A stretch of 64,000 nt of DNA from Rhizobiaceae bacterium CPCC 101076 (GTDB lineage: Bacteria > Pseudomonadota > Alphaproteobacteria > Rhizobiales > Methylopilaceae): NCBI GenBank assembly GCA_003347645.1, contig QDFX01000012.1, forward strand, positions 1-64,000. The letters are read 5' to 3'. Positions 17,226 through 25,500 of the stretch are shown piece after piece. The notes below the pieces were generated by a model that saw nothing but the letters and a program-made list of their open reading frames with translations, searched no databases and was not told the origin of the DNA. The position numbers were made by a program, and so were the translations under genes. The number at the start of each line of letters is the position of its first letter. Within the stretch, counting starts at the first letter, position 1.

Positions 17226-17749
17226 TCCCGGATATCGTCTTTGTGGTCGCGATGGCCGACAACCGCGTCATCGGCCACAACGGCGACATGCCGTGGCATG
17301 TCCGCAGCGATCTGAAGCGCTTCAAGGCGCTGACCTGGGGCAAGCCCATGATCATGGGCCGCAAGACATGGAAGTCGATCGGCAAGCCTCTGCCAGGCCG
17401 CGAATCCATCGTGGTCACCCGCGACGCGGGCTTCGTGGCGGAAGGCGCGCATGTCGTCCATTCCGTCGAATGCGCCGTCGAGCGCGCGAGGCAGATTGCG
17501 GTGGAGCTTGGCTCCGACGAGATCGCGGTGATCGGCGGCGGCGACATCTTCGCACAGCTTCTATCGCAGGCGCGCCGCATCCACGTGACGGAGATCCACG
17601 CCGATCCCCGCGGCGACGCCTTCTTCCCGGAGCTCGACCCCGGCCAATGGGTGGAGGAAAGCCGCGCCCGCCACGAAGCGGGCGAGGCCGACGACCACGC
17701 TTTCGACTTCGTCACTTATGTTCCGCGGGCGATGGCCGACGTCACGTAA
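17222..17749 (+). CDS. folA: Dihydrofolate reductase
   Basis: NADPH-dependent reduction of dihydrofolate to tetrahydrofolate. 175 residues, with VVAMADNRVIGHNGDMPWHV at the N-terminus (substrate and cofactor loop), MGRKTWKSIGKPLPGRESIV and IAVIGGGDIFAQLL intact. I start it at ATG 17222, overlapping the GNAT stop by 4 bases; the frame continues upstream in the wrong register of the GNAT gene. Together with thyA it forms the folate/thymidylate cycle pair. Confidence 0.97.
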   Translation: MIPDIVFVVAMADNRVIGHNGDMPWHVRSDLKRFKALTWGKPMIMGRKTWKSIGKPLPGRESIVVTRDAGFVAEGAHVVHSVECAVERARQIAVELGSDEIAVIGGGDIFAQLLSQARRIHVTEIHADPRGDAFFPELDPGQWVEESRARHEAGEADDHAFDFVTYVPRAMADVT

Positions 17750-17918
17750 ACGTTCCCGTCTACCGTAGTTCTGCTCTCTTGAACCGCGGCAAAGGATTAG
17801 CCATTTCGTGGCCCGCATTCTCTGTCTGGGTTGATCGGTCGCCGTGCGGTCGCCTACAAGCTTTCCAACCAATTGACGGAATACATCCGCATTCCGAGCG
17901 GAATGGAGAAGGATTTCT

Positions 17919-19127
17919 ATGCCCTGGAGCAATCAAAGCGGCGGTGGCGGCGGTCCCTGGAGGCCCAATCCTGGTCCGTGGGGCGGTGGCCCGCAGTCGG
18001 GCGGCCCGCGTCCGCCGGATATCGACGAGCTTCTCCGCCGTAGCCAGGACCGCCTGCGTCGCGTCATGCCGGGCGGTTTCTTCGGTGGCGGCCGCGGCAT
18101 CCTTCTCATCATCATCGCGGCTCTGGCGCTGTGGGCCGCATCCGGCTTCTTCACGGTCAGCCCGAGCGAGCAGGGCGTCGTGCTACGCTTCGGCAAGCAT
18201 GTCCGCACGACCGGCGACGGCCTGCACTATCACCTGCCTTATCCGATCGAGACGGTGATCATTCCGAACGTCACCGAGAACCGTCGCCTGGAGATCGGCC
18301 TGCGCATGGAAGGCGCAAGCCAGCGCTCGACGGTCGGCGTCCGCGAGATCCCCCAGGAAAGCCTGATGCTGACGGGCGACGAGAACATCGTCGACGTCAA
18401 CTTCACGGTGGTCTGGCAGATCAAGCCGGGCAATCCCGCGACCGATACCCCCGGAGGTGCGGCCGACTTCCTGTTCAACCTGCAGGCGCCCGAGAACACG
18501 ATCCGCGCCATCGCCGAAAGCGCGATGCGCGAGGTCATCGGCCGCACCGATCTCCAGCTCGTCCTCACCCAGGGCCGGCAGAACATCGAGTCCGCGGTCC
18601 ACGAGCTGATGCAGAAGACGCTGGACGAGTACCAGGCCGGTGTCCTCATCATCCAGGTACAGATGCAGAAGGTCGATCCGCCGGATCAGGTCATCGATGC
18701 GTTCCGCGACGTCCAGGCGGCCCGTGCCGACCAGGAGCGCGTGCAGAACGAGGCGCAGGCCTACGCCAACCGCGTCGTGCCGGAAGCGCGAGGCGAGGCA
18801 GCCCGCATCTCGCAGGCCGCCGAAGGCTACAAGGAGCGCGTCGTCAACGAGGCGCGCGGTGCCGCCGACCGTTTCAACTCGGTCTTCAACGAGTACCGCA
18901 AGGCGCCGCAGGTCACCCGCGAGCGCATCTTCCTCGAGACGATGGAGCGCGTGCTCGGCTCGACCGACAAGATCATCATCGATCCGACCACGGGCGGGCA
19001 GGGTGTCGTGCCCTTCCTGCCTCTGACCCAGATGGAGCGCTCCCAGCCGCGCGGCGGCTCGACCAGCGCTCCGCCGGCGGCTGCTCCGCGTCCCGCCATT
19101 CCGCCGACCACGGGAGTTGCCCGATGA
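17919..19127 (+). CDS. hflK: HflK, FtsH protease modulator
   Basis: 402-residue inner-membrane SPFH/band-7 protein. A Gly/Pro/Trp-rich cytoplasmic N-terminus (residues 1-55) is followed by one transmembrane helix near 62-80 and a periplasmic band-7 domain with a coiled-coil stretch (QERVQNEAQAYANRVVPEAR), then a Pro-rich tail. HflK and HflC assemble into a cage around FtsH and tune its proteolysis. RBS GGAGAAGGA precedes the ATG. hflC follows with an ATGA overlap. Confidence 0.97.
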   Translation: MPWSNQSGGGGGPWRPNPGPWGGGPQSGGPRPPDIDELLRRSQDRLRRVMPGGFFGGGRGILLIIIAALALWAASGFFTVSPSEQGVVLRFGKHVRTTGDGLHYHLPYPIETVIIPNVTENRRLEIGLRMEGASQRSTVGVREIPQESLMLTGDENIVDVNFTVVWQIKPGNPATDTPGGAADFLFNLQAPENTIRAIAESAMREVIGRTDLQLVLTQGRQNIESAVHELMQKTLDEYQAGVLIIQVQMQKVDPPDQVIDAFRDVQAARADQERVQNEAQAYANRVVPEARGEAARISQAAEGYKERVVNEARGAADRFNSVFNEYRKAPQVTRERIFLETMERVLGSTDKIIIDPTTGGQGVVPFLPLTQMERSQPRGGSTSAPPAAAPRPAIPPTTGVAR

Positions 19128-20032
19128 AAAGTCTCATTGGCGGTGCGGCGTTCGTCGTCGTCATACTCGCCGCTTTCCTTGGTCTGAGTTCGCTGTTCAC
19201 GGTCAGCCAGACCGAACAGGTGCTCGTCCTGCGCTTCGGCCAGGCGATCAAGATCGTTCGCGAGCCGGGTCTCAACCTCAAGCTGCCGTTCATCGACAGC
19301 GTCGTCCGGATCGACAAGCGCATCCTCGCGCTCGACCTGCCTGAGCAGGAGGTCATCGCCTCCGACCAGAAGCGGCTGCGTGTCGACGCCTTCGCGCGCT
19401 ACAAGGTCATCGATCCGCTTAAGTTCTACCAGACCCTAGGTTCGGTCGAGACGGCCAACAGCCAGCTCGCGACCTTCGTGAACTCGGGTCTTCGCCGCGT
19501 GCTCGGTGAATCGACGTTCCAGCAGGTCGTCCGTGACGAGCGCGCGCAGTTGATGTCGCGCATCCGCGAAACCGTGAACACACAGGCTGCGAGTCTCGGC
19601 ATCGACGTGATCGACGTTCGCATCCGCCGCGCCGATCTGCCGGAGCAGAACAGTCAGGCAATCTACCAGCGTATGCAGACCGAGCGTGCCCGCGAAGCCG
19701 CCGAGATTCGCGCCCAGGGCCAGGAAGCGCAGCAGCGTATCCGCGCCAGGGCCGATCGTGACGTGATTGTGATCACCGCCGAAGCCAACCGCGCCGCCGA
19801 GGCGATCCGCGGCCAGGGCGATGGCGAGCGCAGCGCGATCTTCGCGAATGCCTACGGCCAGGATCAGGACTTCTTCGCGTTCTTCCGCTCGATGCAGGCC
19901 TACGAGACCGGCCTCGGCGCGAACGACACGCGGCTCGTCCTCAGCCCAGATTCGGATTTCCTGAAGTATTTCAGATCTCCGAACGGGCAGACGCCGCCGG
20001 CCCCAGCTCTTGGAGCCGCGCCGGCACAGTGA
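19124..20032 (+). CDS. hflC: HflC, FtsH protease modulator
   Basis: 302-residue partner of HflK. One N-terminal transmembrane helix (residues 5-23, IGGAAFVVVILAAFLGLSS) and a periplasmic band-7 domain (TEQVLVLRFGQAIKIVREPG, then VIDVRIRRADLPEQNSQAIY), ending in a Pro/Ala tail. The start overlaps the hflK stop (ATGA) and the stop overlaps the DUF2065 start (GTGA), so the three genes are translationally coupled. Confidence 0.97.
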   Translation: MKSLIGGAAFVVVILAAFLGLSSLFTVSQTEQVLVLRFGQAIKIVREPGLNLKLPFIDSVVRIDKRILALDLPEQEVIASDQKRLRVDAFARYKVIDPLKFYQTLGSVETANSQLATFVNSGLRRVLGESTFQQVVRDERAQLMSRIRETVNTQAASLGIDVIDVRIRRADLPEQNSQAIYQRMQTERAREAAEIRAQGQEAQQRIRARADRDVIVITAEANRAAEAIRGQGDGERSAIFANAYGQDQDFFAFFRSMQAYETGLGANDTRLVLSPDSDFLKYFRSPNGQTPPAPALGAAPAQ

Positions 20033-20214
20033 CCGACTTCATCGTGGCCCTCGGTCTCGTTCTCGTGATCGAGGGCCTCGTGTCGGCCGCTTTTCCCGGT
20101 GCGGTCGTCCGGGCAATGGAAAGGGCGGCGGCGACGCCGCCGCAAACGCTTCGTCTCGTCGGTCTGATCTCCGCCGCCATCGGCCTTGCCCTCGTCTGGC
20201 TGATTCGCGGCTGA
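20029..20214 (+). CDS. DUF2065 family small membrane protein
   Basis: 61-residue protein with two hydrophobic helices (VALGLVLVIEGLVSAAF and LVGLISAAIGLALVWLI), matching DUF2065, a family almost always found next to hflKC. Function unknown; association with the HflKC-FtsH complex is inferred from this constant neighbourhood. GTG start overlapping the hflC stop. Confidence 0.88.
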   Translation: MTDFIVALGLVLVIEGLVSAAFPGAVVRAMERAAATPPQTLRLVGLISAAIGLALVWLIRG

Positions 20215-20270
20215 CGGAACGGTTTTCATCGCGGCGTTTAACGGGTTAGACTTCGCATCAGAGGTCGCCC

Positions 20271-21758
20271 ATGACAGATTTCGTTTCGCGTAGGATCGTC
20301 CGACCGGCCGCCGGAATTGCCGGCCTTCTGCTGCTGATCGCAGAGGCAACAGCCCAGACACCTCCGCCGCCGACACCGCGTGGACCAGAGGCACTTGCCG
20401 ATACGATCGACCAGGTCGTGGATTCGGTCGTCCTGATCTCGACCTCCGAGGACGTCGACGGCACGGGCGGGGACGACACGGACGATCCGAAGCTTTCCCC
20501 GGATGTGCCGCTCGACGAATTCTTCGACGATTTCTTCAAGCGCCAGCAGGGTGGCGACAACCGGGCACGCCCGACCGGCGAGGGGTCCGGCTTCGTGATC
20601 GATCCTGCCGGCACGATCGTCACCAACTTCCACGTCGTCGACGGCGCCGACCGGGTCGAAGTGACCTTCAATGACGGTTCCAAGCTCCCGGCCGAGGTCG
20701 TCGGCAAGGACAAGGAAACCGACGTCGCGGTGCTGAAGGTGAAGCCGTCCGCGCCGCTTGAGGCCGCGAAGTTCGGCAATCCCGACCGGCTTCGCGTCGG
20801 CGAATGGGTGCTCGCAATGGGCAATCCGTTCGGCATCGGCCTGTCGGCGACCTCGGGCATCGTCTCGGGTCGCAATCGCGACATGCGCACCGGCCGCTAC
20901 GACAATTTCATCCAGACCGACGCGAGCATCAACAAGGGCAATTCGGGCGGTCCGCTGTTCAATCTGGACGGCGAGGTCGTCGGTATGAACACCGCCATCC
21001 TGTCGCCTACCGGCGGCTCGGTCGGTATCGGTTTCGCGGTGCCCGTCTCGACGCTCGCGCCCGTCATCGATCAGTTGATCCGCTTCGGCGAGACGCGGCG
21101 CGGCTATATCGGCGTCCGTATCCAGGACGTGCCGCCGGAAATCGTCCAGCGCCTGTCTCTGAAGAACGTTCAGGGCGCTCTCATCGCCGGCGTCAACGAG
21201 CAGGGACCGGCTGCCAAGGCAGGCCTCAAGATCGGCGACGTCATCGTCACCTTCGACGGCAAGCCGGTGACGACGTCGCGCGTTCTGCAGCGCCTCGTTG
21301 CCGATGCGGGCGTCGATCGCAAGGCCGAGATCCTGATTCTTCGCGACGGCAAGGAAATCCGTACCCAGATCGATATCGGTCGTCTCGAGGAAGGCGCGGC
21401 CGCGGAGGCCAAGCCATCCGGGGAGAACGACAAGCCGCTGGCGCCCCCGGTCGCGACGGGTTCCGTCCTCGGCCTCGACGTCGCGCCGCTCAATGACGAC
21501 ACACGCGCCCGCTTCAAGATCGACCCGACGCTCGAAGGCGGCGTGGTCGTCGTCGCGGTGAAGCCGGAATCGCCGCTGAAGGACTCGAACGTCCGGGTCG
21601 GCGACGTCATCCTCGAAATCGCGCAACAGAAGATCGCGACGCCGGAGGACTTCACCGCCAGGCTCGCAGCGTTGAAGAAGGACGGCCAGTCGAGCGCGCT
21701 CGCTTTGGTCGCCAACGCCAAGGCGGAAATGCGCTTCCTGCGCGTGCCGACGGAGTGA
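20271..21758 (+). CDS. degP: Do-family periplasmic serine endopeptidase (DegP/DegQ/MucD-like)
   Basis: 495-residue envelope protease and chaperone. A signal-like hydrophobic segment (residues 12-28) precedes a trypsin-like domain with catalytic triad His121 (TNFHVVDG), Asp151 (KETDVAVLKV) and Ser225 (NKGNSGGPLF). Two PDZ domains follow at about 270-360 (GYIGVRIQDVPPE, GPAAKAGLKIGDVI) and 395-490. It degrades misfolded periplasmic proteins. It lies 56 bp after DUF2065, in the same direction as hflKC, the usual arrangement in this group. Confidence 0.95.
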   Translation: MTDFVSRRIVRPAAGIAGLLLLIAEATAQTPPPPTPRGPEALADTIDQVVDSVVLISTSEDVDGTGGDDTDDPKLSPDVPLDEFFDDFFKRQQGGDNRARPTGEGSGFVIDPAGTIVTNFHVVDGADRVEVTFNDGSKLPAEVVGKDKETDVAVLKVKPSAPLEAAKFGNPDRLRVGEWVLAMGNPFGIGLSATSGIVSGRNRDMRTGRYDNFIQTDASINKGNSGGPLFNLDGEVVGMNTAILSPTGGSVGIGFAVPVSTLAPVIDQLIRFGETRRGYIGVRIQDVPPEIVQRLSLKNVQGALIAGVNEQGPAAKAGLKIGDVIVTFDGKPVTTSRVLQRLVADAGVDRKAEILILRDGKEIRTQIDIGRLEEGAAAEAKPSGENDKPLAPPVATGSVLGLDVAPLNDDTRARFKIDPTLEGGVVVVAVKPESPLKDSNVRVGDVILEIAQQKIATPEDFTARLAALKKDGQSSALALVANAKAEMRFLRVPTE

Positions 21759-21766
21759 GATGTTTT

Positions 21767-21786
21767 CCCTCCCGCACGGGGGAGGG
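21767..21786. terminator. Hairpin between convergent degP and serB
   Basis: CCCTCCC (21767-21773) pairs with GGGAGGG (21780-21786). TTTT precedes it at 21763-21766 (an A-run, then no U-tract, on the plus transcript), so it could end serB (-) transcription as hairpin plus U-tract; for degP it is only a strong hairpin. Confidence 0.55.
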
Positions 21787-21793
21787 AGGGCGC

Positions 21794-22687
21794 TCACGCT
21801 GCGAATTCGTCGCGGTGATAACCCTGCAAATAGAGGAGGGCGGTCAGGTCGCCGTGGGTGACCCGGGCCCCCGCGGCAGCGGCCACGGCCGGCTTTGCGC
21901 GGAACGCCACTCCGAGGCCCGCCTCCGCGATCATCGCCAGATCGTTCGCTCCGTCGCCGACGGCCAAAGTCTGCTCGCGATTGAGGCCGAGCGCGTCGCG
22001 CAGTTCGACCAGCGCCTCGCGTTTGGCCTCGCGCCCGAGAATCGGCTCTGCGATCGTGCCGCGCAGGAATTCGCCATCCAGATCGAGCCGGTTCGATCGA
22101 TCCTCGTGAAAGCCGAGCCGTGCCGCGACCGGTCCGGTGAACAGGGTGAACCCGCCCGAGACCAGAGCCGTGTGCGCGCCGTTCGCCCGCATCGTCTTCA
22201 CCAGCGTCTCCGCGCCGGACATCAGGGTGATGCGCTCCTCCAGAAGCCGATCGATCTGATTCGTCGCCAGACCCTTCAGAAGCGCGACACGCTCCCTCAG
22301 GGCCGGTTCGAACGCGATTTCGCCCTGCATTGCACGCTCGGTGATGAGGGAAACTTGCGCCTTCAGCCCGACGAGATCGGCCAGCTCGTCCACGCATTCC
22401 TGGCCGATCATGGTCGAATCCATGTCGGCGACGAGGAGCGCCTTCCGGCGGTGCGCCGGAGGCAGGATGTTGAGATCGACGGGGGAATTGCCCAGCACGC
22501 TGCCGACGTCGTCCAGCAAACCGGGCAATGAGCCGGCGTCGGCCTCAAACGCGATCTCGGCTGCAACACCGTCCGCCAATGATTTCGGATCGTGAGCGCC
22601 GGGCAGGGCCGCCCGAACGCGATCGAGGAGATCGCCATTCACAACGGGATTGTCGGGATTGGCAGTGAGAACGGCGATGTGCAGCAT
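21794..22687 (-). CDS. serB: Phosphoserine phosphatase
   Basis: Last step of serine synthesis: phosphoserine to serine. 297 residues, with an N-terminal ACT-like regulatory region (about 1-75) and a HAD domain with the DxDST nucleophile motif in VADMDSTMIGQECVDELADL (residues ~88-107), the TALVSGGFTLFTGPVAA loop and VGDGANDLAMI near residue 238. It is divergent from miaA (30 bp between starts), a common Hyphomicrobiales arrangement. Confidence 0.96.
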   Translation of the reverse strand: MLHIAVLTANPDNPVVNGDLLDRVRAALPGAHDPKSLADGVAAEIAFEADAGSLPGLLDDVGSVLGNSPVDLNILPPAHRRKALLVADMDSTMIGQECVDELADLVGLKAQVSLITERAMQGEIAFEPALRERVALLKGLATNQIDRLLEERITLMSGAETLVKTMRANGAHTALVSGGFTLFTGPVAARLGFHEDRSNRLDLDGEFLRGTIAEPILGREAKREALVELRDALGLNREQTLAVGDGANDLAMIAEAGLGVAFRAKPAVAAAAGARVTHGDLTALLYLQGYHRDEFAA

Positions 22688-22717
22688 GGTCGCGCACGAC
22701 TATAAGGGCCGGCTCCC

Positions 22718-23620
22718 ATGAACAAGCCCGTGCCGTCCCAACCCCGTATCATCCTTCTCGCCGGTCCGACGGCCAGCGGGAAATCCGCGGCCGCACTCAG
22801 GCTTACGGAGGAGACCGGCGGTACGATCGTCAATGCCGATTCGATGCAGGTCTATCGCGACCTGCGGCTACTGACCTCCCGGCCACCCGAGGCGGATGAG
22901 GCGAGGGCGCCGCATCTTCTCTACGGCCATGTCGATGGCGCGGAAGCGTATTCGGTCGGGCGCTGGCTCGCGGATGTCGAGCCTGTCGTCACCCAAGCGC
23001 GGGAGGACGGGCGCATCCTGATTTTTGTCGGCGGGACAGGCCTCTATTTCGAAGCTCTCACGCAAGGTATTTCGCCTGTTCCCGACATTCCCGAGGCCGT
23101 GCGGCAGCACTGGCGGACCCGCGGAGCGGAAGCTTCGACTGAGGACCTGCACCGCGAACTTGGCCGCCGCGATCCCGAAATGGCCCGGCGCCTGCGTCCG
23201 TCCGACCCGCAGCGGGTGATCCGCGCCCTTGAAGTGCTGGAGGCCACCGGGAGCTCGCTGTCGCACTGGCAGGAAGTCGCTTCCAGGCCGCTGATCGATC
23301 CGGGGCAGGCGGAGAGATACGTCTTCAAGGTCGAGCGCACGGAATTGCGCCGCCGCATCGGCGTACGATTCCAGACGATGATCGAGCAAGGTGCGCTCGA
23401 CGAGGTACGGGCTATCATGGATCGCGGGCTCGATCCGGCGCTGCCGGTCATGCGCGCCATCGGGGTGCCGCTGCTCGCGGCCCATCTGCGGGGCGAAATG
23501 TCGTTGCAAGCCGCGATAGATCTCTCGATCACAGAAACGCGCCAGTACGCGAAGCGCCAGGACACCTGGATGCGGCGCCGGTTTGGAGACTGGCCGGAAT
23601 TTCCGATCACGGAAGCGTGA
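22718..23620 (+). CDS. miaA: tRNA dimethylallyltransferase
   Basis: Adds an isopentenyl group to A37 of tRNAs reading UNN codons. 300 residues with P-loop AGPTASGKS (residues 15-23), the DSMQVYRDL segment (about 44-52), VGGTGLYFEAL and the C-terminal ETRQYAKRQDTWMR RNA-binding motif, all intact. Divergent from serB. Confidence 0.97.
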   Translation: MNKPVPSQPRIILLAGPTASGKSAAALRLTEETGGTIVNADSMQVYRDLRLLTSRPPEADEARAPHLLYGHVDGAEAYSVGRWLADVEPVVTQAREDGRILIFVGGTGLYFEALTQGISPVPDIPEAVRQHWRTRGAEASTEDLHRELGRRDPEMARRLRPSDPQRVIRALEVLEATGSSLSHWQEVASRPLIDPGQAERYVFKVERTELRRRIGVRFQTMIEQGALDEVRAIMDRGLDPALPVMRAIGVPLLAAHLRGEMSLQAAIDLSITETRQYAKRQDTWMRRRFGDWPEFPITEA

Positions 23621-23750
23621 GGTCTTGCCGTCTTTCCGGCGCAACGGAGGCAGGGCCGTCACAATCGAGGCGCCTGTGGCTTTCGCGTTACAGCGTTTCA
23701 GGCCCTCAATCTGTACAAACTGATTCACAAACATTCGGGGGCCACCTCTC

Positions 23751-24395
23751 ATGAAGCGTATTCTTCTCGCCGGCGCTGCGTTCGCCGCTCTCTCCACCGC
23801 AGCCATGGCGGCCGACATGCCGATCATGGCTCCGGAAGCGGCTCTTGCTCCGGTTGACATCTGGTCGGGCCAATACGCCGGTATCCAGGGCGGCTTCGCC
23901 TGGGGCGAGTTCGACGACGACACCTTGGCCGACACCTTTGACGCGGAAGGCGGCTTCGGCGGCCTCTACTACGGCAGCAACTGGCAGTTCGGAAACTGGG
24001 TCCTTGGCCTCGACGGCAGCGTGTCCTTCGCCGACATCAGCGTTGACGACGATGCCTATCCGGCCGGCGACGATTTCAAGATTCAGGGCTTCTCGGCTTC
24101 GCGTGCCCGTGTCGGCTACGCCTTCGACAACGTCCTGCTCTACGCCGCCGGTGGTTTCTCTCTCGCCCGCGCCGAACTGGACGTTGCTGGCGTCGATGAC
24201 GACCAGTGGCTGAAGGGCTTCACGGTCGGCGCTGGCCTCGAGACCAAGTTCGCCGAGAACTGGTCGGCTCGCATCGAGTACATGTACTTCAACTGGGGTG
24301 ACGAGGACTTCGACGTTCCGGCTGCGGTCAACATCGACGTGGAAGACACCCACATGATCCGCGCCGGTATCGCCTACCACTTCAACCTGTTCTGA
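23751..24395 (+). CDS. Outer-membrane beta-barrel protein, Omp25/31-like
   Basis: 214 residues. A signal peptide (MKRILLAGAAFAALSTAAMA, cleavage before ADMP) is followed by an 8-stranded barrel of the OmpA-like/Omp25 group: GQYAGIQGGFAWG, GGFGGLYYGSNWQFGNWVLG, FSASRARVGYAFDNVLLYAA, NWSARIEYMYFNWGDEDF, and a last strand ending HFNLF with the C-terminal Phe needed for Bam-dependent assembly. Hairpin terminator at 24421. Low codon diversity and strong RBS-like context suggest high expression. The next gene is a paralogue. Confidence 0.88.
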   Translation: MKRILLAGAAFAALSTAAMAADMPIMAPEAALAPVDIWSGQYAGIQGGFAWGEFDDDTLADTFDAEGGFGGLYYGSNWQFGNWVLGLDGSVSFADISVDDDAYPAGDDFKIQGFSASRARVGYAFDNVLLYAAGGFSLARAELDVAGVDDDQWLKGFTVGAGLETKFAENWSARIEYMYFNWGDEDFDVPAAVNIDVEDTHMIRAGIAYHFNLF

Positions 24396-24420
24396 TCTCT
24401 GTCGCCTCGGCGATTGTCAG

Positions 24421-24450
24421 ACCCCGCCCGGGCAACCGGGCGGGGTTTTT
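24421..24450 (+). terminator. Strong rho-independent terminator
   Basis: ACCCCGCCCGG (24421-24431) pairs perfectly with CCGGGCGGGGT (24436-24446) around GCAA, followed by a run of five T. It ends the first Omp25-like gene and separates it from its paralogue. Confidence 0.92.
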
Positions 24451-24536
24451 GCATTTTTGACTTGTGTGATGCTGAGGGTACAGCAATCGCAGCAAATTCG
24501 GCTTACTGGTTGCACCAATTCAGGATTTGGCTCGGA

Positions 24537-25205
24537 ATGATCAGACTCCCTCTCACCTTTGCCGCATTGGCGCTTTCGACGACGGTGGCTTTTGCCGCCG
24601 ACGTGACAGCACCTGCGCCCGCGGCGGGCGACTGGGGTGGTTATTTCGTCGGTGTGCAGGGCGGTGGCGCTGTTTCCGGCGAGGCTGAGTTCACGCCTGG
24701 AACGGCCGCGCCCGGCACGCCCGGCGAGTTCGACGCCGAAGGCGGCTTTGGCGGCGTCTTTTACGGCCGCAACTGGCAATCCGGAAACTGGGTCTACGGC
24801 CTTGAGGGCAGCCTGTCCTTCGGCAAGATCGACGGCGGGGAAGATCTCGGCGGCGGCGCCGACATCGACGCCAAGATCGACGCCTTCTCCACGTCCCGCG
24901 TGAAGCTCGGTTACAGCTTCGACGACATCCTTCTGTTCGTCGCCGGCGGCTTCTCGCTGGCGCATGTCGAGGCGGAAGCGTCCGACGTAGGCGGTTCGCC
25001 GCTGTTCGACGACAGCGCTTGGGCCAAGGGCTTCACCTTCGGCGCCGGCGCCGACATGAAGGTCTCGGAGAACTGGACCGCGCGCGTCGAATATCTCTTC
25101 GTCGATTACGGCGACGAGGATTTCTCGCTCGCCGGCACGTCCGGTACGAAGATCGACCTGAACGATCTGCATCTTGTTCGCGGCGGATTTTCGTACCGGT
25201 TCTGA
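24537..25205 (+). CDS. Outer-membrane beta-barrel protein, second Omp25/31-like paralogue
   Basis: 222 residues with a signal peptide (MIRLPLTFAALALSTTVAFA, then ADVT) and the same barrel plan as the preceding gene: GDWGGYFVGVQGGG, EGGFGGVFYGRNWQSGNWVY, FSTSRVKLGYSFDDILLFVA, ENWTARVEYLFVDYGDEDF, final strand FSYRF with terminal Phe. I start it at ATG 24537; the longer frame includes the upstream terminator. The tandem pair looks like an old duplication under separate transcription. Confidence 0.85.
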   Translation: MIRLPLTFAALALSTTVAFAADVTAPAPAAGDWGGYFVGVQGGGAVSGEAEFTPGTAAPGTPGEFDAEGGFGGVFYGRNWQSGNWVYGLEGSLSFGKIDGGEDLGGGADIDAKIDAFSTSRVKLGYSFDDILLFVAGGFSLAHVEAEASDVGGSPLFDDSAWAKGFTFGAGADMKVSENWTARVEYLFVDYGDEDFSLAGTSGTKIDLNDLHLVRGGFSYRF

Positions 25206-25339
25206 GCCGTTCCGCGTTAAGTCTCCGGCAATGTCCGTCGGCCAAGATCATGGCGGTCCACATTTTCGCCCAAAGTCCGCTTGACCGTTCCCAGGCAGCG
25301 GATTATGTGACTGTCACGATCAACAGGAGAGGCTGCGCC

Positions 25340-25381
25340 GTGCGCACGCTCATTATCGTATCGGGAGCGCCATCAACGTAA
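25340..25381 (+). CDS. Candidate ilv leader peptide
   Basis: A 13-codon frame starting GTG after AGGAGAGG reads V-R-T-L-I-I-V-S-G-A-P-S-T-stop. Four consecutive branched-chain codons (CTC ATT ATC GTA, 25349-25360) lie 160-120 bp upstream of ilvI, followed by a stem (25367-25410) and a terminator (25416-25439). This is the layout of a ribosome-mediated attenuator: charged Leu/Ile/Val tRNAs let translation finish and termination occur, while starvation stalls the ribosome on the codons. Inferred from sequence only. Confidence 0.72.
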   Translation: MRTLIIVSGAPST

Positions 25382-25439
25382 CGGTCATGGACCGTCGCGA
25401 AAGGTGGCGCATGCAGGGGCTCTTCGAGGCCCCTTTTTT
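25367..25439 (+). promoter_or_regulatory. Candidate attenuator stems and terminator of ilvI
   Basis: GCGCCATC (25367-25374, overlapping the end of the leader frame) can pair with GGTGGCGC (25403-25410), enclosing a perfect ACGGTC/GACCGT hairpin (25381-25395). Directly after comes GGGGCTC-TTC-GAGGCCCC (25416-25433) followed by TTTTTT, an intrinsic terminator in front of ilvI. I could not identify one unique antiterminator pairing; the first stem would be disrupted by a ribosome stalled on the Leu-Ile-Ile-Val codons. Confidence 0.68.
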
Positions 25440-25500
25440 ATTGCCCGGTCGGTACCGAAAACTTTCCGGGTGGTCTGCAAGTGAGGGCGGAGAAATCGCC

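Noticed and set aside
20238-22397. 719-codon open frame on the minus strand
   Set aside because: It is antisense to degP and serB, whose catalytic motifs are intact; the frame is Arg/Asp-rich, typical of a high-GC shadow frame, and has no domain signature.
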